The notes under the pieces are model-generated. The model made no database searches. It saw only the letters and a program-made list of their open reading frames with translations, and had not been told where the DNA came from. Of a stretch of DNA of 64,000 bases, positions 52,255 to 61,560 are shown one piece after another. This DNA comes from Xanthobacter tagetidis. Lineage in GTDB: Bacteria; Pseudomonadota; Alphaproteobacteria; Rhizobiales; Xanthobacteraceae. Made by a program: the position numbers and the translations under genes. Each line of letters starts with the position of its first letter. Position 1 is the first letter of the stretch. The stretch spans positions 32,059-96,058 of the forward strand of contig NZ_RCTF01000022.1 of NCBI RefSeq assembly GCF_003667445.1, in the 5' to 3' direction.

Positions 52255-52648
52255 GGTCGTCCTATGGTCCTGGCTATGGTCTCGGGCGGCGGCGCGGGCG
52301 CCGGCGCATTCCAAAGCGGCACAGCCGCGTTCCGGCGTTTCGTAAACCCGCCGGGCGGTCTCTGGCAACCAGGCCGGCGCCGGACACCTGGCGTGGGAGG
52401 GCGCGCGCCGCGCCGCAGGGAGCCGCCGGCCGCTTGATCCGGCATCCCGGATGGCCGCTTCGCCGAAGCCCCGTCGGGGCGGCGCATCACGCAGGGTGAT
52501 GGCCGAGAAACCTCGGGCATGCCTTCCGTTTCGGCACCCCTGCCGGACCCGCAGCCCCATCCCGGCGCAGGACATTCCCCTGCGCCCAATGGCGTTTATT
52601 TCCCACAGGCCATGGGCTAAGAGGTGCGGCCCTACGGAGTGTTCCTTG
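52255..52648. other. 394-bp divergent spacer upstream of gatB and the glycosyltransferase
   Basis: This spacer must contain promoters for both genes. I see several GC-rich inverted stretches but no distinct consensus element, repeat family member or short gene. Confidence 0.45.
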
Positions 52649-53674
52649 ATGCGCCTTGCCGGCATTTCGATCGTTCGCGACGAAGCGGACATCATCGAGC
52701 CATGGGCCCGCCACAACTGCCATTTCCTCGACAAGCTCTACATTGTCGACAACGGCAGCACGGATTCCACCCGCCAGATCATCCAGGACCTGATCGCCGA
52801 GGGTCTGCCGATCGAGATGGTCGACCACGGCCAGCACGGCGCATTCTATCAGGGCCAGCGCACCACCCGGCTGATGCGCCATGCGGCGGCGGACGGCGAC
52901 TGGGACTTCATCTTCCCCCTCGACGGCGACGAATGCATCTGCGCCACAGACCGCGGCACGCTCGAAGCGGAGCTGGCGGACTTCCCGGCCGCCTTCCTGC
53001 CGAGCTTCCGGGAAATCCGCTACAAGCTGTCCGATCTGGACGACCCGGCGATCGTCAACCCGCTGGAGCGCATCCGCCACGTGCAGGACAAGGCGCCGGC
53101 GCCGTTCAAGTGCATCGTTCCCCGCGCCCTTGCCCTCAATCCGGACGCGGCGCTGTCCGACGGCAATCACCGGGTGCGCGTCGCCGGCGTGGAAGTTCCG
53201 CGCCAGCTTCTGGAGAACGCCGCGCTCGCCCATTTCGCCCTGCGCTCGCAGAGCCAGATCATCGCCAAGCTGATGGTGACCTACATCACCTTCAAGGCGC
53301 GCGAGGACTATGTCCCCACCCTCGCCCCGCGCCCCATCGAGGCCGCCGGCGTCCTGTGCGGGGAGGAGGAGATCGCGCTGCACCGGTTCGACGACCTGGT
53401 GCGCGCCTATGACGGCCCGGAGCAGGCCGGCCTCTACCGGCCGTTCACCGAGTGCCGCGGCGAGACCCGCTTCCCCCACCTCGCGAACACCTTCCCCTAC
53501 CGCCGGACGCTGCGCGCCGTGGACGACGTGATCGCCGAGATGAAGGCGCGGTCGGAGGAGGTCCGGACGCTGAAGAAGGACCTGTTCAAGGCCCGGATGG
53601 GACCGGTGCGCTACTTCTTCATCCGCAAGTCCCGTTCCTTCGCCAAGCACTGGCAGAAGCTGCGCGGGGGGTAA
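52649..53674 (+). CDS. Glycosyltransferase family 2 protein (PF13704 type)
   Basis: A 341-residue cytosolic-type protein. MRLAGISIVRDEADIIEPWARHNCHFLDKLYIVDNGSTDSTRQII is the N-terminal GT-A motif set and PLDGDECIC carries the DxD metal motif. A basic C-terminal tail (RKSRSFAKHWQKLR) may bind membrane or acceptor. The acceptor and sugar are unknown. The ATG at 52649 has GGAG 10 nt upstream. It is a lone gene between gatB and the chorismate mutase, opposite strand. Confidence 0.87.
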   Translation: MRLAGISIVRDEADIIEPWARHNCHFLDKLYIVDNGSTDSTRQIIQDLIAEGLPIEMVDHGQHGAFYQGQRTTRLMRHAAADGDWDFIFPLDGDECICATDRGTLEAELADFPAAFLPSFREIRYKLSDLDDPAIVNPLERIRHVQDKAPAPFKCIVPRALALNPDAALSDGNHRVRVAGVEVPRQLLENAALAHFALRSQSQIIAKLMVTYITFKAREDYVPTLAPRPIEAAGVLCGEEEIALHRFDDLVRAYDGPEQAGLYRPFTECRGETRFPHLANTFPYRRTLRAVDDVIAEMKARSEEVRTLKKDLFKARMGPVRYFFIRKSRSFAKHWQKLRGG

Positions 53675-53684
53675 GCGGTGCCGA

Positions 53685-53987
53685 TTACAGCCGCGCGTTC
53701 TCGTAGGCGATGGTCTCGGCGATCAGGGTGCGCCAGAGGGCGCCGGCGATGCCCGGGGGCAGGCCCTTCTCGGCGGCGAGCGCCTCCACCTGGGCCACCA
53801 CCTCCTCCACCCGGTCGGGCAGCAGAGCGGGAATGCCGTTCGCCTGCTTGACCTTCACCACCTCCTCGACCACCGCGAAGCGCTCGGCGAGCAGGTCCAC
53901 CATCCGCGCATCGATGCCGTCGATGGCGCGCCGCGCGGCGGCAAGGGCGGCGGGCACCGCCCCGCCCTGCCCGATGGCGCCGCTCAC
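53685..53987 (-). CDS. Chorismate mutase, AroQ type
   Basis: About 100 residues of the all-helical AroQ fold. ALAAARRAIDGIDARMVDLLAERFAVVEEVVKVKQANGIPALLPDRVEEVVAQV carries the Arg, Lys and Asp/Glu positions that bind chorismate. It makes prephenate for Phe/Tyr synthesis. GTG at 53987 overlaps the gatA stop (GTGA); another GTG at 53996 is also possible. It is probably co-transcribed with gatCA. Confidence 0.88.
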   Translation of the reverse strand: MSGAIGQGGAVPAALAAARRAIDGIDARMVDLLAERFAVVEEVVKVKQANGIPALLPDRVEEVVAQVEALAAEKGLPPGIAGALWRTLIAETIAYENARL

Positions 53988-55468
53988 CGGCGCCACCAGA
54001 GCTTTTCCACGGGGAAGCGGCCCGCCGCCTCCTCGATCACCTCGGCGAGGGAGAACAGCGTCTCCTCCTCGAACGGGCGGCCGATAAGCTGGAGGCCGAG
54101 CGGCAGCCCGTCCGCCGACAGGCCGGCCGGCACCGAGATGCCGGGCAGGCCCGCCATGTTCACGGTCACGGTGAAGACGTCGTTGAGATACATCTCCACC
54201 GGGTCGGCCTTCACCTTCTCGCCGATGCCGAAGGCGGGCGACGGGGTGGCCGGGGTGAGCACCGCGTCCACGCCCTGGGAGAAGACGTAGTCGAAGTCGC
54301 TCTTGATGAGCGAGCGCACCTTCTGGGCGCGCAGGTAATAGGCGTCGTAATAGCCGGCGGAGAGCACATAGGTGCCGATCATGATGCGCCGGCGCACCTC
54401 CGGCCCGAAGCCGGCGGCGCGGGTGTTCTCGTACATCTCCACCACGTCGCGGCCCGGCACGCGCAGGCCGTAGCGCACCCCGTCATAGCGCGCGAGGTTG
54501 GAGGAGGCCTCCGCGGGCGCGACGATATAGTAGGCCGGCAGCGCGTAGTGGGTGTGGGGCAGCGAGATGTCGACGATCTCGGCGCCCGCGTCCTTGAGCC
54601 AGGCCGCGCCGTCGCTCCACAGCGTGTCGATCTCGTCGGCCATGCCCTCCACGCGGTATTCGCGCGGGATGCCGATCTTCTTGCCTTTGATGGAGGCGCC
54701 GACCGCCTCCTCATAGTCGGGCACCGGCCGGTTGACGCTGGTGGAATCCTTGGGGTCGTAACCCGCCATGGAGCGCAGCAGCAGCGCCGCGTCGTTCACC
54801 GTGCGGGCGAACGGTCCGGCCTGGTCGAGCGAGGAGGCGAACGCGACGATGCCCCAGCGCGAGCAGCGCCCATAGGTGGGCTTGATGCCCACCGTGCCGG
54901 TGAAGGCCGCGGGCTGGCGGATCGAGCCGCCGGTGTCGGTGCCGGTCGCCCCGGCGCACAGGAACGCTGCCACCGCCGCCGCCGAGCCGCCGGAGGAGCC
55001 GCCGGGCACGATCGGCGTGGTGTCGCCGTCGCGCCGCCAGGGCGAGACCACCGGGCCGAAGGCGGACGTCTCGTTGGACGAGCCCATGGCGAACTCGTCA
55101 TTGTTGAGCTTGCCGAGCATCACCGCGCCGTCGCGCCAGAGGTTTGCGGTGACGGAGGATTCGTACTCGGGCACGAAGTTCTCGAGGATCTTGGAGCAGG
55201 CCGTGGTGCGCACGCCCTCGGTGGCGAACATGTCCTTGATGCCGAGGGGGATGCCCTCCAGATGCCCGGTGTCGCCGGAGGCGATGCGCCGGTCGCTCTC
55301 CTTCGCCATGTCGAGGGCGATGTCGGGCGTCTCCAGCACGTAGGCGTTGAGGGCGCGCGCCTCCTCCATGGCCTTGAGATAGGCCTCGGTCAGCTCGACG
55401 GAGGTGAACTCGCCCATGGCGAGGCCTTCGCGCGCCTGGGTGAGGGTGAGCTGGGTGAGCTTGGTCAT
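53984..55468 (-). CDS. gatA: Aspartyl/glutamyl-tRNA amidotransferase subunit A
   Basis: A 494-residue amidase-signature enzyme. VPGGSSGGSAAAVAAFLC holds the cis-Ser/Ser motif, GTDTGGSIRQPAAFTGTVGIKPTYG follows, and the upstream IPLGIKDMF carries the catalytic Lys. It releases ammonia from glutamine for GatB. Its ATG overlaps the gatC stop (ATGA). Confidence 0.97.
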   Translation of the reverse strand: MTKLTQLTLTQAREGLAMGEFTSVELTEAYLKAMEEARALNAYVLETPDIALDMAKESDRRIASGDTGHLEGIPLGIKDMFATEGVRTTACSKILENFVPEYESSVTANLWRDGAVMLGKLNNDEFAMGSSNETSAFGPVVSPWRRDGDTTPIVPGGSSGGSAAAVAAFLCAGATGTDTGGSIRQPAAFTGTVGIKPTYGRCSRWGIVAFASSLDQAGPFARTVNDAALLLRSMAGYDPKDSTSVNRPVPDYEEAVGASIKGKKIGIPREYRVEGMADEIDTLWSDGAAWLKDAGAEIVDISLPHTHYALPAYYIVAPAEASSNLARYDGVRYGLRVPGRDVVEMYENTRAAGFGPEVRRRIMIGTYVLSAGYYDAYYLRAQKVRSLIKSDFDYVFSQGVDAVLTPATPSPAFGIGEKVKADPVEMYLNDVFTVTVNMAGLPGISVPAGLSADGLPLGLQLIGRPFEEETLFSLAEVIEEAAGRFPVEKLWWRR

Positions 55469-55752
55469 TCCACCACCTTCGGCACGGTGAAGAAGCCGCC
55501 CTCGGCCTCGGGGGCGTTGGCGAGCACCTTGTCCGGATAGTGGCCGTCGGTGACCACGTCCTCGCGCATGGGCAGGTCCACCGGCACCACGCTGGTCAGC
55601 GGATCGACGCCGGAGACGTCGAGATCCGCCAATTGCTCCACGAATTCGAGGATGGCGTTGAGCTCGTGGCTCAGATGGTCGAGTTCGTCCTCACGGACCG
55701 CGATACGCGCAAGATGCGCCACGCGGCGGACGGTCGCCTGGTCGACGGACAT
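55465..55752 (-). CDS. gatC: Aspartyl/glutamyl-tRNA amidotransferase subunit C
   Basis: A 95-residue subunit that joins GatA and GatB. MSVDQATVRRVAHLARIAV, LSHELNAILEFVEQLADLDVSGVDPLTS and REDVVTDG are family motifs. The ATG at 55752 is the first gene of the gatC-gatA-chorismate mutase unit. Confidence 0.95.
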   Translation of the reverse strand: MSVDQATVRRVAHLARIAVREDELDHLSHELNAILEFVEQLADLDVSGVDPLTSVVPVDLPMREDVVTDGHYPDKVLANAPEAEGGFFTVPKVVE

Positions 55753-55838
55753 GCTGTGCTCCCGAAAGCCGACCTGCGCTATAGCAAGGGGGGCTTCCCC
55801 GGCGCAATGGCGGCGGGCGCAGGTTGTCGGCACTCCGG

Positions 55839-56777
55839 CTATCGGCCGTCGGCCGCGTCCGGCAAGCCGCCCTCGCTCTTCAGGGGCCATTTGAATGCGC
55901 GGATGTGCTGGAGGAATGCAGCCATCGCCGCGCTCGGATGGTGTCGATTCGGGTAATAGAGGAACCAGCCCGGCAGCCGCGGCGACCACTCCCGCAGGAG
56001 TTCGACGAGGCTGCCCTCGGCCAGATGCGGCCGTGCATAGTCCTCGAAGACATGGGCCACGCCCTGTCCCGCGAGCGCGGCCTGCAGCTCCTGGTGGGCG
56101 GAGGAGAGCGTCAGCCGGCCGGCGGGATTGATCTCCAGGCGTTCGCCGTCCTTCTCGAAATGCCAGCTGACGAACGTTCCGCCCGGAAAGCGCCTGCGGA
56201 TGCAGTCGAAGCCGATCAGATCGGACGGCGCCGCCGGCAAGGCCCGCTCCCGCAGATAGTCCGGGGACGCGACGATGGCATAGCGCAGCGGCGGCCCGAG
56301 GGGCACCGCGATCATGTCCTGCTCCAGCTGCTTGCCGAAGCGCACGCCGGCGTCGAAGCCCTGCTGGACGATGTCGACGATGGCGGCATCGCTGACCAGA
56401 TCGACCCTGATCTGCGGAAACGCCTGCATGAAGTCGAACACCAGCGGGCACAGCACGTGATCGACCGCCGGGCCGGGCGCATTGATGCGCAGGGTTCCGG
56501 TCGGTGTCGCACGCAGCTGGTCGAGATCATCGATGGCCAGCCGGATTTCCCGGAAGGCGGGAACGAGGCGCGCATACAGGCGCGCCCCGGCCTCGGTCGG
56601 CGCCACGCTGCGGGTGGTCCGGTTGAGCAGACGTATCCCCAACGCGCTCTCCAGGGCGCGGATGTTCTGGCTCAGCGCCGCGGACGAGACGTGCCGCTGG
56701 GCGGCCGCGGCACGAAACCCCCCGCAGCCGACAATGGCGACGAACGCGTCGAGATTCTCCAGTCGCACAGGGGCCAT
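55839..56777 (-). CDS. LysR-family transcriptional regulator
   Basis: A 312-residue LTTR. The N-terminal helix-turn-helix MAPVRLENLDAFVAIVGCGGFRAAAAQRHVSSAALSQNIRALESALGIRLLNRTTRSVAPTEAG and effector domain with SDLIGFDCIRRRFPGG are typical of the large group that includes LTTRs near oxidoreductase genes. It is divergent from the metallo-hydrolase gene, with 109 bp between the starts, so it probably controls that gene. Confidence 0.92.
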   Translation of the reverse strand: MAPVRLENLDAFVAIVGCGGFRAAAAQRHVSSAALSQNIRALESALGIRLLNRTTRSVAPTEAGARLYARLVPAFREIRLAIDDLDQLRATPTGTLRINAPGPAVDHVLCPLVFDFMQAFPQIRVDLVSDAAIVDIVQQGFDAGVRFGKQLEQDMIAVPLGPPLRYAIVASPDYLRERALPAAPSDLIGFDCIRRRFPGGTFVSWHFEKDGERLEINPAGRLTLSSAHQELQAALAGQGVAHVFEDYARPHLAEGSLVELLREWSPRLPGWFLYYPNRHHPSAAMAAFLQHIRAFKWPLKSEGGLPDAADGR

Positions 56778-56795
56778 TGCAAAGCACGTCTTATC

Positions 56796-56819
56796 AAGGT
56801 GATCCGGAATACGCACCTT
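56796..56819. promoter_or_regulatory. Inverted repeat in the LysR/metallo-hydrolase spacer
   Basis: AAGGTG (56796-56801) and CACCTT (56814-56819) form an inverted repeat with a 12-nt spacer. ATCAAGGTGAT just at the left arm is itself a short palindrome. Location between divergent genes and form suggest a LysR binding site, with LysR repressing its own gene and activating the neighbour on inducer. Confidence 0.5.
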
Positions 56820-56886
56820 ATCCGCGCAATGCTTCGCTGTCATCCTGACGGGACCACAAGTCACCCCGCCACGGAGCGCGCGAACG

Positions 56887-57882
56887 ATGGCACCGATCAC
56901 CTTGAACCGCCGCAGGATCATGCTTTCCGCCATTGCGGGCGCGGGCGGCCTCCTCGCCGGCCCGGCCCAGGCGCAGGCCCAGGCGCAGGCGCAAGCGCCG
57001 CAGCCCGCACCGGTCCGCAATGCCGGCCACTACCGATTTCGCGTCGGCGACATCAGCGCGACGGTGCTCAGCGACGGGGTCATCGGCGGCCCGCCGCGGA
57101 TCTATGCCAGCGACGCGCCGGAGATGGAGCTTGAGGAGGTGCTGACGCGCGCGTTCCTTCCCACCGACCACCTGACGCTGAACCTCAACACCCTGCTGAT
57201 CGAGACCGGCGGGCGCCGCATCCTTCTGGAGGCCGGCGCGGGGCGGACCATGGGCCCGAACGGAGGCCGCATCTTCGCCAGCCTCGCCGAAATCGGCCTC
57301 GGGCCGAGCGACATCGACGCCGTGGTGATCTCCCACACCCATCCCGACCATATGGGCAATCTCAGGGGCGCGGAGGGGGAACCGGCCTTTCCGCGCGCGA
57401 CGGTCTTCGCCCCGAAGGCGGACTGGCACTTCTTCGTCCTCGGCACGCCCGATCTGTCCTATCTGCCGGTGCCGGCCGACTTCCGCCGCCGCTTCGGCGC
57501 GGCCATCAAGCAGAGCGCCGAGCCGGTGGCCGGCGGCATCGAGCTCTTCGAGGGCGGCGCGGAGATCGTGCCGGGGCTGACCACCATCGCGGCGTCGGGA
57601 CATACGCCGGGGATGGTCTCCTTCCTGGTTCATTCGGGCAGCGACCAGCTGCTGCTGACGTCCGACCTCGCCTACCACCCCGTCGTCAACGTCGACCGCC
57701 TTTGGCGTCCCGGCCCGGACCGGGACAAGGAGGCGGCCCTGAGCGCGCGCCGCCGCATCTTCGACCGGGCGGCGGCCGAGCGGATCGCGGTGCTCGGCTT
57801 CCACTATCCTTTCCCCGGCCTCGGCCATCTGCTGCGCACCGATTCCGGCTACGCCTGGGTTCCGTCGGGCTGGCAATTCTGA
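56887..57882 (+). CDS. MBL-fold metallo-hydrolase with Tat-like signal
   Basis: A 331-residue exported protein. LNRRRIMLSAIAGAGGLLAG is a twin-arginine-like signal; a low-complexity AQAQAQAQAQ stretch follows. The zinc motif HTHPDHMG, GHTPGMVSF and SDLAYH are present. The family includes quorum-quenching lactonases (AiiM/MLE-like) and other hydrolases, so lactonase or arylsulfatase-like roles are open. It is divergent from a LysR gene. Confidence 0.88.
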   Translation: MAPITLNRRRIMLSAIAGAGGLLAGPAQAQAQAQAQAPQPAPVRNAGHYRFRVGDISATVLSDGVIGGPPRIYASDAPEMELEEVLTRAFLPTDHLTLNLNTLLIETGGRRILLEAGAGRTMGPNGGRIFASLAEIGLGPSDIDAVVISHTHPDHMGNLRGAEGEPAFPRATVFAPKADWHFFVLGTPDLSYLPVPADFRRRFGAAIKQSAEPVAGGIELFEGGAEIVPGLTTIAASGHTPGMVSFLVHSGSDQLLLTSDLAYHPVVNVDRLWRPGPDRDKEAALSARRRIFDRAAAERIAVLGFHYPFPGLGHLLRTDSGYAWVPSGWQF

Positions 57883-57910
57883 GCGGCGCGCAGCGTGCGG
57901 CGCCCTGCCC

Positions 57911-59062
57911 TCACCCCACCGGCGGAATGTCGCCCCGCGCCCAGCCGCCCTTGGTCTCAGCCACATAATCGGCGTAGCGCCCCGCCGCGATGGCGGCGCG
58001 GGCGCCGGCCATGAGCTGCTGGTAGTAGTGGATGTTGGCCCAGGAGATCAGCATCGCCCCCAGCATCTCCTCGCACCGCACGAGGTGGTGCAGATAGGCG
58101 CGGGAATAGTCGCGCAGCGCCGGGCAGTCGCTCGCCTCGTCCAGCGGGCGGGGGTCCTCGGCGTGGCGGGCATTCTTCAGGTTGATGCGGCCGAAGCGGG
58201 TGAAGGCGAGCGCGTGGCGGCCGGAGCGGGTCGGCATCACGCAGTCGAACATGTCGATGCCGCGCGCCACCGCCTGAAGGAGATCGTCCGGCGTGCCCAC
58301 CCCCATGAGATAGCGCGGCTTGTCGGCGGGCAGATGGGGCGCCACGGTCTCGATCATGGCCAGCATGACCTCCTGCGGCTCGCCCACCGCGAGGCCGCCG
58401 ATGGAATAGCCGGGGAAGTCCATTTCGGCGAGCGCGCGGGCCGATTCCACCCGGAGCGCCGGTACCGCGCCGCCCTGGACGATGCCGAACAGGGCCCGGC
58501 CTTTGGGCTGCGCCTCGAACGCGCGCTTCGAGCGCTCCGCCCAGCGCAGCGACAGGCGCATGGCGCGCTCGGCCTCCGCATCCTCGCACGGCAGGCGCAC
58601 GCACTCGTCGAGCTGCATCTGGATGTCGGCGCCCAGCAGCCCCTGGATCTCGATGGAGCGTTCGGGGCTCATCTCATGGAGCGTGCCGTCCACGTGGGAT
58701 CGGAAGGTGACGCCCTGCTCGCTCATCTTGCGCAGGCTCGACAGGCTCATCACCTGGAAGCCGCCGGAATCGGTGAGGATCGGCCCGTCCCAGCCCATGA
58801 AGCGGTGCAGGCCGCCGAGCTTCGCCACCCGCTCGGCGCCGGGGCGCAGCATGAGGTGGTAGGTGTTGGCGAGCACGATGTCGGCGCCCGCCTGCTTCAC
58901 CTGGTCGAAATAGAGCCCCTTCACGGTCGCCACCGTGCCCACCGGCATGAAGGCGGGCGTGCGGATCGTTCCGCGCGGCGTCGCGACCAGGCCGGTGCGG
59001 GCGGCGCCCGAGGTGGCGGACAGGGTGAATGAGAAGGTGTCGGAGGTGAGCGCGGCGGTCAT
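57911..59062 (-). CDS. tgt: tRNA-guanine transglycosylase with degenerate zinc site
   Basis: A 383-residue TIM-barrel enzyme inserting preQ1 at G34 of GUN-anticodon tRNAs. The catalytic parts are intact: TDSGGFQVMSLSSLRK, the substrate loop FGIVQGG, GLAVGEP and nucleophile region MFDCVMPTRSGRHAL. Against E. coli Tgt, zinc ligands C302, C304, C307 and H333 fall on Ser311, Cys313, Leu316 and Ala342, so only one is kept. Start ATG 59062; its ATG overlaps the queA stop, so queA-tgt are coupled. Confidence 0.95.
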   Translation of the reverse strand: MTAALTSDTFSFTLSATSGAARTGLVATPRGTIRTPAFMPVGTVATVKGLYFDQVKQAGADIVLANTYHLMLRPGAERVAKLGGLHRFMGWDGPILTDSGGFQVMSLSSLRKMSEQGVTFRSHVDGTLHEMSPERSIEIQGLLGADIQMQLDECVRLPCEDAEAERAMRLSLRWAERSKRAFEAQPKGRALFGIVQGGAVPALRVESARALAEMDFPGYSIGGLAVGEPQEVMLAMIETVAPHLPADKPRYLMGVGTPDDLLQAVARGIDMFDCVMPTRSGRHALAFTRFGRINLKNARHAEDPRPLDEASDCPALRDYSRAYLHHLVRCEEMLGAMLISWANIHYYQQLMAGARAAIAAGRYADYVAETKGGWARGDIPPVG

Positions 59063-60147
59063 GCCCCGCCTTCTGGCAGAAGGAGGCACGCATCGCCATA
59101 GGAATAGAAGCGGTAGCCCTGCGCGATGGCATGGGCATAGGCCCGCTTCTGGGTGTCGTGGCCGATGAGGGCCGCCACCAGCATCACCAGCGTCGAGCGC
59201 GGCAGATGGAAGTTGGTGAGCATGCCGTCGATGGCTTTGAACCGGTAGCCCGGCGTGATGAAGATGTCGGTCTCGCCCACGAACGGGCGGATGAGGCCGC
59301 CTTCCCCCGCCGCGCTCTCGATCAGCCGGGTGGAGGTGGAGCCGACCGTGAGGATGCGTCCGCCTCTCGCCTTCACCGCGTTGAGCGCGTCGGCGGTGTC
59401 GCGCGTCACCTCGCCCCATTCGGCATGCATGCGGTGGCCGGACGTGTCGTCCGCCTTCACCGGCAGGAAGGTGCCCGGCCCCACATGCAGCGTCACGGTG
59501 TGCCGCTCCACCCCGGCCGCGGCGATGCGGGCCAGGAGGTCCGGCGTGAAGTGCAGGCTGGCGGTGGGGGCGGCGACCGAGCCGGAGACGCGCGCGAACA
59601 GGGTCTGGTAGTCTTCCCGGTCGCGGTCGTCCTCGTGGCGGCGCGCGGCGATGTAAGGCGGAATCGGCATGTGGCCCACCTGGGCGATGGCCTCGTCCAG
59701 CGCCGGGCCGGACAGGTCGAACGCCAGCAGCACCGAGCCGTCCTCCTCCTTGGCCTCGACCGTGGCGTCGAGCGTGCCGAGGAGACAGGCGCTCCCCTCC
59801 CCGCCGAAGCGGATGCGGTCGCCCGCCTTCAGGCGCTTGCCGGGCTTGGCGAAGGCGCGCCAGCGCGCCGGGCCGATCCGCTTCACCAGCGTCGCCTCGA
59901 TGCGCACCGGCGCGCCGCCGTCGCGGGCGCGCGCGCCTTCCAATGCGGCGGGGATGACGCGGGTGTCGTTCACCACCAGCGCGTCGCCCGCCTTCAGGAA
60001 GGACGGCAGGTCGCGCACGCCGCGGTCCTCAAGCTCCGGCGCGCCGCCCGGGCGCACCACCAGCAGGCGCGCGGCATCGCGCGGCTCGGCGGGGCGGAGC
60101 GCGATGCGGTCCTCGGGAAGCTCGAAATCGAAGGCGTCGACGCGCAT
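59059..60147 (-). CDS. queA: S-adenosylmethionine:tRNA ribosyltransferase-isomerase
   Basis: A 362-residue enzyme converting preQ1-tRNA to epoxyqueuosine-tRNA. MRVDAFDFELPEDRIALRPAEPRDAARLLV, GDALVVNDTRVIPAAL, GSVAAPTASLHFT and TNFHLPRSTLVMLVAAL are all standard. With the downstream tgt it makes a queuosine operon. The ATG at 60147 is the usual family start. Confidence 0.96.
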   Translation of the reverse strand: MRVDAFDFELPEDRIALRPAEPRDAARLLVVRPGGAPELEDRGVRDLPSFLKAGDALVVNDTRVIPAALEGARARDGGAPVRIEATLVKRIGPARWRAFAKPGKRLKAGDRIRFGGEGSACLLGTLDATVEAKEEDGSVLLAFDLSGPALDEAIAQVGHMPIPPYIAARRHEDDRDREDYQTLFARVSGSVAAPTASLHFTPDLLARIAAAGVERHTVTLHVGPGTFLPVKADDTSGHRMHAEWGEVTRDTADALNAVKARGGRILTVGSTSTRLIESAAGEGGLIRPFVGETDIFITPGYRFKAIDGMLTNFHLPRSTLVMLVAALIGHDTQKRAYAHAIAQGYRFYSYGDACLLLPEGGA

Positions 60148-60188
60148 GGAACAGGGATCGCCAGAAGGAAGGGGCCGGACCGCCCCTT

Positions 60189-60818
60189 CTAGAATATGGC
60201 GATCGCTCCCTGCCAGATGGCCCAGCTCATCAGCCCGGTTATGGCGAGGCCGAGCAGGGTCGCGCCGAAGCCGGCGAGAATCACCAGCCCGTCGCGCTCC
60301 ACGAGGCCGAGGCCGAACACGCACACGGCGAAGCCCGGCGGCAAATTGCCGAGGAAGGGGATCGGCAGCAGCAGGATGAAGCCCAGCAGCACCACGGTCG
60401 CGCCCACCACGCGCCGCGCGGTGGGGCCGGCGAACTGCTCGTAGCGCGGGCGCGAGAAGCGCTCGAAACGCTCGATCCAGGGCTTGGAATGGGTGACGAT
60501 GCTCTCCAGCATGGAGCGCGAGAAGGTGCGCTTGGCCACCTTCTCCGGCAGCCACAGCTCCTGGCGGCCGATCATCATCTGCGCGCCGATGAGGCCGAGG
60601 ATGATGCCGCAGATCACCGGGATGCCGGGCGGCATGGGAATGCAGTTCGGGATGCCGAAGATCAGGAACAGGATGCCGAATGCGCGATTGCGCAGCGCGT
60701 TCACGAGATCGCCGATGGCCACCTTGTCCTCGGTGTGGGCAGCGAGCACCGCGGCGAGCAACTCTGACGTTCTGGGCGTACGATGGTCCAAGGCGACCTT
60801 ATCCTCCAGGGCGCCCAT
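60189..60818 (-). CDS. ExoD-family membrane protein
   Basis: About 209 residues with several hydrophobic segments, including AFGILFLIFGIPNCIPMPPGIPVICGIILGLIGAQMMIG and a C-terminal GATVVLLGFILLLPIPFLGNLPPG. The proline/glycine loops match the ExoD family, needed for exopolysaccharide formation and alkali tolerance in Sinorhizobium; the molecular role is unknown. The start could be 60818, 60827 or 60905; none has a strong ribosome site. Confidence 0.82.
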   Translation of the reverse strand: MGALEDKVALDHRTPRTSELLAAVLAAHTEDKVAIGDLVNALRNRAFGILFLIFGIPNCIPMPPGIPVICGIILGLIGAQMMIGRQELWLPEKVAKRTFSRSMLESIVTHSKPWIERFERFSRPRYEQFAGPTARRVVGATVVLLGFILLLPIPFLGNLPPGFAVCVFGLGLVERDGLVILAGFGATLLGLAITGLMSWAIWQGAIAIF

Positions 60819-61098
60819 CCATAGCATCGAGAAAGCGGCGGCGTGAGGGCACACGTGTTGCGGCGAGCGTTTCCGTTCCGTCAGCCCGATCGGCCGATAC
60901 CGCATGCCTGAAGCGGGACGTCCCAGGGGCCGTACCGGCGAGACGCAGGCAAGCTAGGCGAGCACGCGCCTGGCGAGGGCTAGGCGGCATGTGCGTGAAC
61001 CCCCGCAGACGCGCATGCCGACTGCCACCCCCATGGTCAAGCTAGCGCATCCCGGCTCCGAAAGGGAGAGGGATCAACGCATAAGGAAAGAAAATCCC

Positions 61099-61377
61099 TC
61101 AATGGAGGTGGAACATGCCGTTCACCGGCGTCAGCTCCGCCGGCTTGATGAGCCCGCAATGGGCTACCGTTACGGAATGGAGCGGCCCCTCGATCTCCTT
61201 CTGCCAGAAGGCGAGGAAGCGGTTCAGCTCCGGGAAGTCCGGACAGAGGTCGTATTCCTGCCAGACGAAGCTCTGGAGCAATCCTGGATGGTCGGGAAGG
61301 CGATAGAGAATCTCCGCCGTGGCGAGCCCGTAACCCTCGATCTGACGAACGAAATCGCGCGATACCGAAGAGACCAT
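61099..61377 (-). CDS. Usg-family small protein
   Basis: A 92-residue protein, MVSSVSRDFVRQIEGYGLATAEILYRLPDHPGLLQSFVWQEYDLCPDFPELNRFLAFWQKEIEGPLHSVTVAHCGLIKPAEL, matching the Usg family found across alphaproteobacteria, often named after a tryptophan-operon neighbour. It is highly conserved but of unknown function. No trp genes are nearby. Confidence 0.9.
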   Translation of the reverse strand: MVSSVSRDFVRQIEGYGLATAEILYRLPDHPGLLQSFVWQEYDLCPDFPELNRFLAFWQKEIEGPLHSVTVAHCGLIKPAELTPVNGMFHLH

Positions 61378-61560
61378 GTTCTGAACCCTCCTCCGCTGAT
61401 CCGGTCCGACACCGGAAACTGGATTGTCGGCTCACAAGGGTCGCCCCGCCAAGGCTAAAAATTGGTTTCCTTGAGCAAAAACAATGAACTAGCAGCGATG
61501 AGGCATGACTGCTGACAAAGGCCCCCCATTGCCGCCGCAAAGCCGGCGCACAAGCCCGCG

